Both the position numbers and the translations under genes were made by a program. From contig JAIETL010000003.1 in assembly GCA_019745195.1 (NCBI GenBank), positions 1-64,000 of the forward strand: a stretch of 64,000 nt of DNA. Reading direction: 5' to 3'. Positions 24,438-33,687 of this stretch are shown in pieces. The stretch's first letter is position 1. The number at the start of each line of letters is the position of its first letter. The stretch is from Beijerinckiaceae bacterium. Lineage in GTDB: Bacteria > Pseudomonadota > Alphaproteobacteria > Rhizobiales > Beijerinckiaceae. The notes beneath the pieces are model-generated. The model was not told the DNA's origin and made no database searches. It saw only the letters and a program-made list of their open reading frames with translations.

Positions 24438-25625
24438 ATGACAACTCCCGCAACCAAGAAGTCCGTCCTGAAGCGCGGCGCTTTGTTCGCCGGCGCCGCC
24501 ACCATCGCCATCGGCCTCGCCGCCGGTCTCGCCGACGGCGTGATCGCCCCCAATCACAACGCCTTCGCCCAGCCGATCCAGCTTTCGGGCGTCCAGTCGA
24601 CGCTGCCGTCCTTCGCCGATGTGGTCGAGAAGGTAAAGCCGGCTGTCGTCTCCGTCCGCGTCAGGACGCAGACCGTCGCCCAGCAGGGCGAGCGCGGGCT
24701 CGAAGACCTGCCGCCCGGCCTGCGGCGCTTCTTCCGCGAGTTCGAGGACCAGCAGGGCCAGCAGCCCGGCCAGCGCTTCGGCCGGCAGCAGCCGCGCCAG
24801 GGCCAGTCGCAGGGTTCGGGCTTCTTCGTCAGTCAGGACGGCTATGTCGTCACCAACAACCACGTCGTTCAGAACGCGGTCGAGGTCCAGCTCGTCACCG
24901 ATGCCGGAAACACCCTGACCGCCAAGGTGATCGGCACCGACCCGCGCACGGACCTCGCTCTGCTCAAGGTCAACGAGAGCGGCAGCTACCCTTACGTCCA
25001 GCTTGCCGGCGCCAAGCCACGCATCGGCGACTGGGTGCTGGCGGTCGGCAACCCCTTCGGGCTCGGCGGCACGGTCACGGCCGGTATCGTCTCGGCTCAA
25101 GGGAGAGACATCGGCTCCGGGCCCTATGACGACTTCATCCAGATCGACGCGGCCGTGAATCGCGGCAATTCCGGCGGGCCGACCTTCAACCAGAAGGGCG
25201 AGGTCGTCGGCGTCAACACCGCGATCTACTCGCCGTCGGGCGGCAATGTCGGCATCGCCTTCGCGATCCCTGCGGCGACGGTCAATCAGGTCGTGGAATC
25301 GCTGAAGAAGGACGGCTCGGTAGCGCGCGGCTTCATCGGCGTGCAGATCCAGCCCGTCACGGCCGAAGTCGCCGAGGCCATCGGCATGAAGGAGCCGCGC
25401 GGCGCGCTCGTCGCCGAAGCGCAGTCCGACGGGCCTGCCGCCAAGGCCGGCATCCGGCGCGGCGACACCATCACCGCCGTCAATGGCGAGGCGGTGAAGG
25501 ACGCCCGGGAGCTGTCGCGCAAGATCGCGACCTTCGCGCCTGGCACGAAGACGACGATCACGGTTTTCCGCGATGGCCGTGAGCGCCAGATCAGCTTCGA
25601 GGTCGGCCGCCAGCCGGCGGCCTGA
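24438..25625 (+). CDS. HtrA/Deg-family periplasmic serine protease with one PDZ domain
   Basis: A 395-residue envelope quality-control protease. An N-terminal hydrophobic segment serves as signal or anchor. It has a Gln/Arg-rich loop around 100-125, then a catalytic triad of His about 142 (VTNNHVVQNA), Asp about 172 (DPRTDLALLK) and Ser about 246 (NRGNSGGPTF). A single PDZ occupies about 292-390 (ARGFIGVQIQPVTAEVAEAI and on). Typical DegP has two PDZ domains and about 470-500 residues, so this is DegS/HhoB-like in architecture though soluble DegQ-like function is possible. Its position after the ccm operon is a familiar rhizobial arrangement. Confidence 0.9.
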   Translation: MTTPATKKSVLKRGALFAGAATIAIGLAAGLADGVIAPNHNAFAQPIQLSGVQSTLPSFADVVEKVKPAVVSVRVRTQTVAQQGERGLEDLPPGLRRFFREFEDQQGQQPGQRFGRQQPRQGQSQGSGFFVSQDGYVVTNNHVVQNAVEVQLVTDAGNTLTAKVIGTDPRTDLALLKVNESGSYPYVQLAGAKPRIGDWVLAVGNPFGLGGTVTAGIVSAQGRDIGSGPYDDFIQIDAAVNRGNSGGPTFNQKGEVVGVNTAIYSPSGGNVGIAFAIPAATVNQVVESLKKDGSVARGFIGVQIQPVTAEVAEAIGMKEPRGALVAEAQSDGPAAKAGIRRGDTITAVNGEAVKDARELSRKIATFAPGTKTTITVFRDGRERQISFEVGRQPAA

Positions 25626-25636
25626 GAGAGTCCGAT

Positions 25637-25662
25637 CGCCTCGGGTCGAACGACCCGAGGCG
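25637..25662 (+). terminator. GC-rich hairpin after htrA
   Basis: CGCCTCGGGTCG (25637-25648) pairs perfectly with CGACCCGAGGCG (25651-25662). It begins 12 bases after the htrA stop but lacks a T run, so it may be a 3'-end stabilising hairpin or a weak terminator. Confidence 0.5.
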
Positions 25663-25686
25663 TGAATCGGCCTCTCCACCTAGCAA

Positions 25687-25734
25687 AGCATGATGTTCTT
25701 CCGAAAACCGCTTCGCACTTTTCGGCATCATGCT
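25687..25734. repeat. 48-bp interrupted palindrome, dispersed-repeat type
   Basis: The outer arms AGCATGATG/CATCATGCT and inner arms CCGAAAA/TTTTCGG form a near-complete palindrome. Similar elements with a central GCGAAGCGGTTTTCGG recur in intergenic regions of Rhizobiales in my memory. It lies between htrA and the next two-component system. Confidence 0.6.
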
Positions 25735-25793
25735 GAGGTAGGGCTGCGTCACCCGGTATCCTGTCGCCCCCGCCGGGGGGCCAGCCTTCACCG

Positions 25794-25829
25794 CGGCAGG
25801 CCGGATGTTCTCATCCGGCCTGCCGTTTT
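25794..25829 (+). terminator. strong rho-independent terminator
   Basis: A 14-bp perfect stem (CGGCAGGCCGGATG with CATCCGGCCTGCCG), loop TTCT, then TTTT. It ends transcription from the htrA side just 27 bases before the next response regulator gene. Confidence 0.85.
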
Positions 25830-25855
25830 CGTTTGCAATGGGATAGCGTGACGCC

Positions 25856-26536
25856 ATGCGTTTGCTGATCGTCGAAGATGATGCCGAGGCCGCGGCCTAT
25901 CTGGTCAAGGCGTTTCGTGAGGCCGGCCATGTCGCCGACCACGCCGCCGACGGGCTGGAAGGCTATGGCATGGCCGAGGGCGGCGGCTACGATGTGCTCG
26001 TGGTCGACCGGATGCTGCCGCGCCTCGACGGGCTCTCGCTGATCCGCTCGCTGCGTGAGCAGAACGACACGACGCCGGCGCTGATCCTGTCGGCGCTCGC
26101 CCAGGTCGACGACCGCGTGAAGGGCCTGCGCGCCGGCGGCGACGACTACCTGCCCAAGCCCTATGCCTTCTCCGAGCTGCTCGCCCGCGTCGAGGTTTTG
26201 TCGCGCCGGCGCGGCGCGCCCGCCGCCGAGCCGATCGTCTACCGCGTCGGCGATCTCCAGCTCGACCGGCTGGCTCATCGCGTCACGCGCGGCGAGGACG
26301 AGATCGTGCTGCAGCCGCGCGAGTTCCGTCTGCTCGAATATCTGATGAAGCATGCCGGCCAGGTGGTGACGCGCACCATGCTGCTGGAGAACGTCTGGGA
26401 TTATCATTTCGACCCCCAGACCAACGTCATCGACGTCCATGTCAGCCGCCTGCGCGGCAAGATCGACAAGGGCTTCGACAAGCCGATGATCCACACCATC
26501 CGCGGCGCGGGATACATGGTCCGTGACGCAAGCTGA
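25856..26536 (+). CDS. OmpR-family response regulator
   Basis: A 226-residue regulator: receiver with EDD at 7-9, Asp51 in LVVDRMLPRLDG, Lys in DDYLPKPYAFSELLAR; winged-helix domain with LQPREFRLLEYLMKHAGQVV and DVHVSRLRGKID. It resembles the CzcR/CusR/QseB group, but the signal is not deducible. The gene overlaps the downstream kinase by 14 bases, so the pair is translationally coupled. Confidence 0.92.
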   Translation: MRLLIVEDDAEAAAYLVKAFREAGHVADHAADGLEGYGMAEGGGYDVLVVDRMLPRLDGLSLIRSLREQNDTTPALILSALAQVDDRVKGLRAGGDDYLPKPYAFSELLARVEVLSRRRGAPAAEPIVYRVGDLQLDRLAHRVTRGEDEIVLQPREFRLLEYLMKHAGQVVTRTMLLENVWDYHFDPQTNVIDVHVSRLRGKIDKGFDKPMIHTIRGAGYMVRDAS

Positions 26537-28040
26537 CGACACGCGCGCAGGCACGCCGGCGGCGCAGCCGCGCCAGAGCCTGTTGCCCAATCTCTTCCGC
26601 ACGACCGCGTTCAAGCTGACGGCGGTGTATCTGCTGGTCTTCACGCTCTTCGCCGGCGTGGTGCTGGGCTATGTCGCCTGGAACGCCAAGCGCCTGCTCG
26701 ACGACCAGATCCGCTCGACCATCGACGCCGAGATCCGGGGGCTGGCCGAGCAGCAGCGGCTCGGCGGCATCAGGCGGCTGGTCAACATCATCGAGCGCCG
26801 CTCGCGCGCTCCCGGCGCCTCGCTCTATCTGGTCACGACCCCGGTCGGCGAGCGCATCGTCGGCAATATCGAGGCGCTGCCGCCCGGCGCGCTCGACAGG
26901 CCCGGCGAAAGCGAGATCGACTATGCCCGCTCGAGCGAGGCGCTCGATACGCCGGGCCGCGCGATCGTCCGCGTCTTCATGCTGCCGGCCGGGTTCCGGC
27001 TTCTGGTGGGCCGCGACGTCGAGGAGCGGGAGCGTCTCGGCGTGGTGATCCGGCGCGCGGCGGCGTGGTCGCTCGTGCTGGTCTTCGTCCTCGGCTGTGT
27101 CGCGAGCTGGTTCGTCGCCAGGCGCGTGCTAAAGCGCGTCGATGGGATGACCGACACGGCCCGGACCATCATGGCCGGCGATCTCAAGGGCAGGCTCGCA
27201 ATCTCCGGCACCGGCGACGAACTCGACCGGCTGGCGCTGGCGCTGAACGCGATGCTCGACCGGATCGGCGAGTTGATGGCCGGCATGCAGCAGGTCTCCG
27301 ACAACGTCGCCCACGACCTCAAGACCCCGCTGACGCGGCTGCGCAACCGGGCCGAAGAGGCGCTGCGCACCGCGACATCGCCCGAGGAACTGCGCGCCGC
27401 GCTCGACGGCTCGATCGACGAGGCCGACAACCTGATCCGCGTCTTCAACGCGCTGCTGATGATAGCGCGGCTCGAGACCGGGCGCATCCAGGACAGCATG
27501 GACGAGCTCGATCTGTCTGAGATCGTCTCCGGCATGGCCGAGCTCTACGAGCCGCTGGCGGAGGAGGCGGGGCTGGAGCTTGTGACGGAAATTGCGCCCG
27601 GCCTGCGCATCGCCGGCAATCGCGAGCTGATCGGCCAGGCGCTCGCCAATCTCATCGACAACGCGCTGAAATACGGCCAGCCGATAGTCGAGGCGCCCGC
27701 TTTGGTTCGCGTCGCCGCCGTGCAGGTCGGTTCCGCCGTCGAGCTCGCCGTGTCGGATCACGGGCCGGGCATTCCGGAAGCCGATCGCGGCCGGGTGCTG
27801 GAGCGTTTCGTCAGGCTCGATCAGAGCCGCAGCAAGCCGGGCTTCGGGCTCGGCCTCTCTCTGGCCTCGGGCGTCGTGCGGCTGCATGGCGGCCAGTTGC
27901 GGCTGGAGGACAACGCGCCCGGCCTGCGCGTGGTGATGGCGCTGCCGCTGGCGCAGCGCAAGCCTGTGGACATGGCCCAGCCCGAGGCCGCGCGGCCCTC
28001 GACAGCGGCGCCCAACCCTGCTGGCCTGCAGTCGGTGTGA
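26523..28040 (+). CDS. sensor histidine kinase partner
   Basis: A 505-residue membrane kinase starting at GTG 26523. TM1 is at about 35-58 (AVYLLVFTLFAGVVLGYVAW), the periplasmic region about 115 residues, and TM2 at about 180-200 (SLVLVFVLGCVASWFVARRV), followed by HAMP. The H box is DNVAHDLKTPLTRLRNRAEE; ATPase motifs are ANLIDNALKYG, SDHGPGIPEADR and GFGLGLSLASG. The C-terminal 40 residues are a Pro/Ala-rich extension. It works with the regulator encoded just upstream. Confidence 0.92.
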   Translation: MTQADDTRAGTPAAQPRQSLLPNLFRTTAFKLTAVYLLVFTLFAGVVLGYVAWNAKRLLDDQIRSTIDAEIRGLAEQQRLGGIRRLVNIIERRSRAPGASLYLVTTPVGERIVGNIEALPPGALDRPGESEIDYARSSEALDTPGRAIVRVFMLPAGFRLLVGRDVEERERLGVVIRRAAAWSLVLVFVLGCVASWFVARRVLKRVDGMTDTARTIMAGDLKGRLAISGTGDELDRLALALNAMLDRIGELMAGMQQVSDNVAHDLKTPLTRLRNRAEEALRTATSPEELRAALDGSIDEADNLIRVFNALLMIARLETGRIQDSMDELDLSEIVSGMAELYEPLAEEAGLELVTEIAPGLRIAGNRELIGQALANLIDNALKYGQPIVEAPALVRVAAVQVGSAVELAVSDHGPGIPEADRGRVLERFVRLDQSRSKPGFGLGLSLASGVVRLHGGQLRLEDNAPGLRVVMALPLAQRKPVDMAQPEAARPSTAAPNPAGLQSV

Positions 28041-28058
28041 GTCCAGCCTAACCTATCG

Positions 28059-28166
28059 CCCTCATCCTGAGGAGCCGCGAAGCGGCGTCTCGAAGGATGC
28101 TCCAGAAGGCGCTGGCTGGGGCACCCTTCGAGACGCAAGCCTGACGGCTTGCTCCTCAGGATGAGG
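28059..28166. repeat. REP-like nested inverted repeat, copy 1
   Basis: The outer arms CCTCATCCTGAGGAGC (28060-28075) and GCTCCTCAGGATGAGG (28151-28166) enclose inner arms CGTCTCGAAGG (28086-28096) and CCTTCGAGACG (28125-28135). A second member with the same arm sequences is at 58529-58635. It sits directly upstream of glnE and its right end touches the possible glnE start. Confidence 0.9.
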
Positions 28167-28175
28167 ACTGAGGGA

Positions 28176-31148
28176 ATGTTCCGGGAACAAGTGATGGCGG
28201 GGCGGCTCTGCGAGCGATTGACGGCGGCCCCGGTCCTGCCCGCGCGCGCCAAGGCCGACAGCCTGCTCGCCCGCGACCTGATCGAGCGCCTGCGCGACGA
28301 TGACGCCGCCGCCGCGCTGACCAGCTATTTCGCCGAGCATCCCGCCGCCGCCGCGCTCGTCGCCGGCATCGTGGCGCATTCGCCCTTCCTGACGCAGATC
28401 ATGCGCTTCGATCCGGAGGGCCTGCTCGCCAGCCTGACCGGCGCGCTGGAAGCGCGTCGCGATGCGCTGCTGGCGGATGTAATGGCGCTCGATCGCGCGG
28501 GCGTCGAAACGTCCGAATTGATGCGTGGCCTGCGTCGCTTCCGGCAGGCGATGGCGCTTCTGATCGCGCTCGCCGACATCGGCGGCGTCTGGGATGTCGA
28601 GACCGTGACGGGCACGCTGACCGCCACCGCCGATGCGGCGGTCCTGCTCGCCGCCCACCACGTCCTGCGCCAGGCCGCCGATCTCGGGCGGATCAGGCTG
28701 CCCGATGCGGACAAGCCCGGCGTGGGCTCCGGCCTCGTCGTGCTGGCGCTCGGCAAGCATGGCGCGGGCGAACTGAACTACTCCTCCGACATCGACATCG
28801 TCGTCTTCTTCGATCCGGAGGCGGCCGAGGCCGCCGGCGTCGCCGAGCCGGCCAGCCTCTACGTCAAACTCACCCAGCAGATGGCCCGGATCATCCAGGA
28901 GCGTACGCCAGACGGCTATGTCTTTCGCGTCGATCTGCGCCTGCGGCCGGACCCCGCCTCGACCCATGTCGCCGTCGCGCTGCCGAGCGCCTATTCCTAT
29001 TACGAGACGGTCGGCCAGAACTGGGAGCGGGCCGCGATGATCAAGGCGCGGCCCGTCGCCGGCGACATCGTGCTGGGACGGCGCTTCATCGCCGATCTCG
29101 CCCCCTTCATCTGGCGCAAATATTTCGACTTCGCCGCGATCGCCGACATCCATGCGATGAAGCGCCAGATCCAGACGGTGAAGGGCCACGAGACCATCGC
29201 GGTGGCCGGCCACAATGTGAAGCTCGGGCGCGGCGGCATCCGCGAGATCGAGTTCTTCGTGCAGACGCAACAGCTCGTCTTCGGCGGCCGCCGGCAGGCT
29301 TTGCGCGGGCCGCGCACGCTGGAAATGCTCGGCGAGCTGACGCGAGAAGGCTGGATCACGCCGGCCGCCCGCGACGAACTGGCGGACTCCTACCGCTTCC
29401 TGCGCACGATCGAGCATCGCCTGCAGATGCGACATGACGAGCAGACCCAGACCCTGCCGACCGACAAGGCCGACCTCGAGGCCTTTGCGCGCTTCTGCGG
29501 CTTCGCCTCCACCGCCGCGTTCGGCAAGGCGTTGACCTCTCATGCCAGACGCGTCGAGGGCCATTACGCCCTGCTGTTCGAGGAGGGGCCGTCGCTCGCC
29601 AGCGAGGCGGGCACGCTCAGCTTCACCGGGACGGAGTTCGATCCCGACACGCTGGCGACGCTGCGCAAGCTCGGTTTCCGCGACCAGAAGACAGCCGCCG
29701 AGACCGTGCGCGGCTGGCATTTCGGCCGCCGCGCCGCCGTCACCAGCGCACGCGCCCGCGAGGTGCTGACGGAGCTGACGCCGGCGCTGCTCGTGGCGCT
29801 CGGCCGCACCGCCGACCCCGACGGCGCGCTCGCCCATCTCGACAACGCCTTCGTGCGCATGCCTGCCGCCGTCGAACTGCTGACCCTGCTGCGCTCGCAT
29901 GCCTCGCTGCTGACGCTGTTCGCCGAAATCCTCGGCAGCGCGCCGCGCCTCGCCAAGGTTGCGGCGCTTCATCCCCATGTGCTCGACGGCGTCATAGATC
30001 CGGCCTTCAACTCGGCGACGCTCGATTGCGACGCGCTGACGAAGCGGATCAGGGCGGCGGTCGGCGATCCGCCGCCCAGCGTCGAGGACGGGCTCGACCG
30101 GCTGCGCGACGCCGCCCGGCAGGAGAACTTCCTCGTCGGCGCGCGGCTGCTCTCGGGCGTCTATTCGCCGCGCCAGGCCGGCGAGGCCTGGTGCGCCGTG
30201 GCCGAGGGCTGCCTGCGCGTCGCCTTCGCGGACACGCGCGCGGTCTTCATTGCAGATCATGGCGTCGTCGCGGGCGCGCAGACGGTGGTGCTGGGCCTGG
30301 GTCGGCTCGGCTCGGGCGAACTCACGCCGACTTCCGACCTCGACCTGATCCTGCTCTACGACCGTCCCGACGATTCCGACGCCAGCGACGGCCGCAAGGC
30401 GCTCGACCCCGTGACCTGGCATGTCCGCTTCACCCAGCGGCTGGTCGCGGCGCTGACGGTGCCGACGCGGCGCGGCTCGCTCTACCAGGTCGACATGCGC
30501 CTGCGCCCAACCGGCAACAAGAGCCCCGCCGCGACGCAGTTTGCAGGCTTCGAGGCCTATCATGCCGGCGAGGCCGAGATCTGGGAGGAGATGGCGTTGA
30601 CCCGCGCCCGCATCGTCGCGGGCGATGCGGGTCTTGCCGTGCGCGCGCAAGCCTCGATCCGCGCCATCCTGACCCGCCGGCGCGAGCCGGCCGCCGTCGC
30701 CAGGGCGGTGAAGGAGATGCGGACGCTGATCGCCAAGGAGAAGGGCGAGGGCGATCCGTGGGATCTCAAGCTCGCGGCGGGCGGGCTGACCGAGCTCGAT
30801 TTTCTGGCCCAGTTCCTCGTGCTGGCCTATGCGCACGACCATGCCGGCCTGCTCCGGCGCGACACCGCCGGCGTCTTCGCGGCCGCCCGTGATGCGGGTC
30901 TGCTGACCTCAGTGGATGCTGGCGCGCTGGGGGAGGCTCAGCGCCTGTTCAGCGATGTCCAGCTCTGGCAGCGCTTCGCTGTCGAGGAGACGCTCGAGGC
31001 GGGCCCGCCGCCGGACCGTCTCCTGCGCCGCATCGCCGCCGCGCTCGGCCGGCCGGACGCCAGGGTTCTGCGCGCCGAACTGGACGATATGCGCGGCCGG
31101 ACGCGCGGGCTGTTCGAGCGCCTGCTCGGCGAGGCCGGCGCGGGCTGA
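28176..31148 (+). CDS. glnE: bifunctional glutamine synthetase adenylyltransferase/deadenylase
   Basis: About 990 residues, normal for GlnE. It has two nucleotidyltransferase domains: the first with HGAGELNYSSDIDIVVFFD (about residue 195), the second with GSGELTPTSDLDLILLYD (about 720), and linked helical regions containing GRGGIREIEFFVQTQQL and GGLTELDFLAQFLVLAYAHD. It adenylylates and deadenylylates glutamine synthetase according to nitrogen status. ATG 28176 (MFREQVMAG) is preferred; ATG 28161 lies in the repeat. The 3' 240 bases overlap the end of the convergent histidine kinase gene. Confidence 0.95.
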   Translation: MFREQVMAGRLCERLTAAPVLPARAKADSLLARDLIERLRDDDAAAALTSYFAEHPAAAALVAGIVAHSPFLTQIMRFDPEGLLASLTGALEARRDALLADVMALDRAGVETSELMRGLRRFRQAMALLIALADIGGVWDVETVTGTLTATADAAVLLAAHHVLRQAADLGRIRLPDADKPGVGSGLVVLALGKHGAGELNYSSDIDIVVFFDPEAAEAAGVAEPASLYVKLTQQMARIIQERTPDGYVFRVDLRLRPDPASTHVAVALPSAYSYYETVGQNWERAAMIKARPVAGDIVLGRRFIADLAPFIWRKYFDFAAIADIHAMKRQIQTVKGHETIAVAGHNVKLGRGGIREIEFFVQTQQLVFGGRRQALRGPRTLEMLGELTREGWITPAARDELADSYRFLRTIEHRLQMRHDEQTQTLPTDKADLEAFARFCGFASTAAFGKALTSHARRVEGHYALLFEEGPSLASEAGTLSFTGTEFDPDTLATLRKLGFRDQKTAAETVRGWHFGRRAAVTSARAREVLTELTPALLVALGRTADPDGALAHLDNAFVRMPAAVELLTLLRSHASLLTLFAEILGSAPRLAKVAALHPHVLDGVIDPAFNSATLDCDALTKRIRAAVGDPPPSVEDGLDRLRDAARQENFLVGARLLSGVYSPRQAGEAWCAVAEGCLRVAFADTRAVFIADHGVVAGAQTVVLGLGRLGSGELTPTSDLDLILLYDRPDDSDASDGRKALDPVTWHVRFTQRLVAALTVPTRRGSLYQVDMRLRPTGNKSPAATQFAGFEAYHAGEAEIWEEMALTRARIVAGDAGLAVRAQASIRAILTRRREPAAVARAVKEMRTLIAKEKGEGDPWDLKLAAGGLTELDFLAQFLVLAYAHDHAGLLRRDTAGVFAAARDAGLLTSVDAGALGEAQRLFSDVQLWQRFAVEETLEAGPPPDRLLRRIAAALGRPDARVLRAELDDMRGRTRGLFERLLGEAGAG

Positions 31149-33455
31149 GGCGGCTGCGATCATGCCTGCGACGCGGCTCGCGCCGCCATCGAGCGGCAGA
31201 TGCACCATGACGATGGTGCCGGCGCCGATCGCCGAGCGCAGGCGCAGCGAGCCGCCATGCAGTTCGGTGAGCGAGCGGGCGATGGCGAGGCCCAACCCCG
31301 AGCCCTTGTAGCTGCGGGTCATGTCGCCCTCGACCTGTTCGAACGGGCGGCCGACACGGTCGAGCTTGTCCTTGGGGATGCCGATGCCGGTATCCTCAAT
31401 ATAGATGTTGAGCGCATTGCCGGCCTGGCGCAGCCGGATCGCGACCCTGCCGCCCTCGGGCGTGAATTTTGCGGCGTTGTCCACGAGGTTGCCGACGATC
31501 TGGTAGAGCGCATGCGGATCGGCGACCAGATCCAGCTCGATCGCCCCGTCGATGCTGAGCCCGATCCGCTTGCGGTCGATCTCGTCGCGCGAGCGGCGCA
31601 CGGCCTCCTCGATGACGAGTCCGACCGAAACCCTGGTCTTCTCGAGTTGCAGCTTGCCGGCCTCGATGCGCGACATGTCGAGGATGTCGTTGATCACGGA
31701 GAGCAGGTAGCCGCCGCTCTGGCGGATGTCGCGGGCATAGTCGAGATAGCGGTCATTGCCGAGATTGCCGAACAGCCCGTTCTCCATGATCTCGGAGAAG
31801 CCGATGATGGCGTTGAGCGGCGTCCGCAATTCGTGGCTCATGTTGGCGAGGAACTCGGATTTGGCGCGGTTGGCGCTTTCGGCCGCCGCCTTCTGCTCAA
31901 GATAGCGTTCGGCCATCTCCGCCAGTTTCTGCGCCTGCGCCTCCAGCTCCTGGCGCGAGGCCTTGAGGTCGGTGACATGCATCATGAGCTGGTGCTCCGA
32001 TTGCGTCAGCCGTTCCTCCTGCTGCTTCAACTTGGTGATGTCGGTGCCGACCGAGACCGAGCCGCCATCCTTGGTGCGCCGCCCGTTGATCTGGAGCCAG
32101 CGTCCGTCCGAGAGCCGCGCCTCATAAGAGGTCGCGCCGACGGTGCCGCGAGCGGTGCGGATCGGCTCGCGGTCGATATTGGGCTGGGCGCTCAGCGCCA
32201 TGACCTCGTCATGGGTGACGCCGCCACGGAGCGCCTCCGGCGGAAGCTGGTGCAACTGCTGGTATTTGGCGTTGCAGAGGACGAGGCGGTTGGACGAATC
32301 CCACAGCACGAAGGCCTCCGAGATCGCCTCGACGGCGTCGCGCAGATGGGCGTCTGCGGTCGCGGTGCGCTCGGCCATCCGGCGCTGTTCGGAGATGTCG
32401 ACCGCGATGCCGACGAGATGCTGCGCGCCGGTGCGCCGGTCGATCACCAGCTCGGCGCGGGCCTTGAGCCAGACCCATGCGCCATTGACGTCGCGGACAC
32501 GGAATTCCTGGTCGAGATGGTCGGCCTCGCCCCGGCTGATCGCGTCGGCGAGCGCATAGAGGTTGGCGTCGTCGGGATTGATGAAGCCGGACACCTCGCC
32601 GAAGGACATGTAGTCGCCGGCGCGGTCGTAGCCGAGCATCGCATACATGGAGTCCGACCAGTAGATCCGGCCGCGCGCCAGATCCCAGTCCCAGAGGCCG
32701 CAATGGCCCCGGTTCAGCGCCGTGTCGATGCGCTCGCGGACGCAGTCGCAATCGTCGTCGGCGGCGCGGGCCCGCCGCGACTGAACGAGAAAGGCGAGCG
32801 TGATCGCGCCGAGCACGATGCCGGCGGTGGCGAACAGGCCGATCAGCGCGCCGCGCCTTTGCTGCCAGGCCCCGAGCAGACGGGCCGTCGGCTGGATGAC
32901 GGCGACCTGGCCGAGCGGGGCTGCGAGATTGCGCACGGTCGCCAGCGTTTCCTCGCCGCCCGGCATGGTCAGGCGCATCACGCCGGCCTTCTCGCCGAAG
33001 GTCGTCAGCAGTTGCGTCGATCCCAGCAGATCGGTCAGCGTCTGGCGCGCGGTCGCGCTCGTGGCGGGTTCGCTGGCGATGACGTCGCCGGTCGCGGTGG
33101 TGACGTGGACGATGCGGCCATGGGCGGCAAGACGCCGGGGCGCCAGTCCGGCAAGCACGGCGGAAGGACTGATCTCGGCCAGCGAAGCATTGTCGAGTTC
33201 AAGCGCGATCAGCGCGGTGAGGACGTCCAGGTCTCCGACGGCGTCTTGCAGGACGTCGTCGCGCATGTTCGTGGTCTGGACGATGGCCCCTGCGCTCAGG
33301 ATGATGACGAAGAACGCGACGAGAACCGGGATGACTTTACGGAATGTCGGTTCGAGACTTTCGAACTGCCGGTAGACCGGGTGAGTCAGCGATCTCGCCA
33401 CCCCCAGAATCGGAGCCGCGCGCATGGTTGCGCAGCTCGCGTTCGCACGCGTCAT
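30909..33455 (-). CDS. large membrane PAS-domain sensor histidine kinase
   Basis: About 848 residues. TM1 is near the N-terminus (VIPVLVAFFVIILSAGAIV), followed by a periplasmic region and TM2 (ALIGLFATAGIVLGAITLAF). Then come PAS domains (GLWDWDLARGRIYWSDSMYA, then ISEAFVLWDSSNRLVLCNAK), a coiled coil, H box FLANMSHELRTPLNAIIGF, N box VGNLVDNAAKFTPEGG, and G boxes EDTGIGIPKDKLD and KGSGLGLAIA. Architecture is PleC-like. No receiver domain. ATG 33455 has a GAAGGGGG site. The last 80 or so residues are encoded antisense to glnE and look like read-on sequence beyond the ATPase domain. Its cognate regulator is not adjacent. Confidence 0.88.
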   Translation of the reverse strand: MTRANASCATMRAAPILGVARSLTHPVYRQFESLEPTFRKVIPVLVAFFVIILSAGAIVQTTNMRDDVLQDAVGDLDVLTALIALELDNASLAEISPSAVLAGLAPRRLAAHGRIVHVTTATGDVIASEPATSATARQTLTDLLGSTQLLTTFGEKAGVMRLTMPGGEETLATVRNLAAPLGQVAVIQPTARLLGAWQQRRGALIGLFATAGIVLGAITLAFLVQSRRARAADDDCDCVRERIDTALNRGHCGLWDWDLARGRIYWSDSMYAMLGYDRAGDYMSFGEVSGFINPDDANLYALADAISRGEADHLDQEFRVRDVNGAWVWLKARAELVIDRRTGAQHLVGIAVDISEQRRMAERTATADAHLRDAVEAISEAFVLWDSSNRLVLCNAKYQQLHQLPPEALRGGVTHDEVMALSAQPNIDREPIRTARGTVGATSYEARLSDGRWLQINGRRTKDGGSVSVGTDITKLKQQEERLTQSEHQLMMHVTDLKASRQELEAQAQKLAEMAERYLEQKAAAESANRAKSEFLANMSHELRTPLNAIIGFSEIMENGLFGNLGNDRYLDYARDIRQSGGYLLSVINDILDMSRIEAGKLQLEKTRVSVGLVIEEAVRRSRDEIDRKRIGLSIDGAIELDLVADPHALYQIVGNLVDNAAKFTPEGGRVAIRLRQAGNALNIYIEDTGIGIPKDKLDRVGRPFEQVEGDMTRSYKGSGLGLAIARSLTELHGGSLRLRSAIGAGTIVMVHLPLDGGASRVAGMIAAASARAGLAEQALEQPARPAAHIVQFGAQNPGVRPAERGGDAAQETVRRRARLERLLDSEALPELDIAEQALSLPQRASIH

Positions 33456-33687
33456 GCCCGTCCCCCTTCGGAAAATCTGTACCGTCAGCAAGATCGGGAG
33501 ACGTGCCGCATCCCCTCGAATCACTTTCAGTTGAATCCGCGTGAGTCGGTTTGTCCAGCCTTGAGTTGAATCGGAACTGAAGAATTCATCCCACGGTTGC
33601 ATCGACCAAAGAATGAATCTTGCGCGCGTAATGCCTCGTTAACCTTTGTGGCGCTTGCCGTTAGGGAATTGCCCGCAGGCGGTCCCG

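Noticed and set aside
28062-30842. Long minus-strand open frame opposite glnE (over 900 codons)
   Set aside because: Shadow of glnE in a high-GC genome; no recognisable motif, while glnE shows both catalytic domains.
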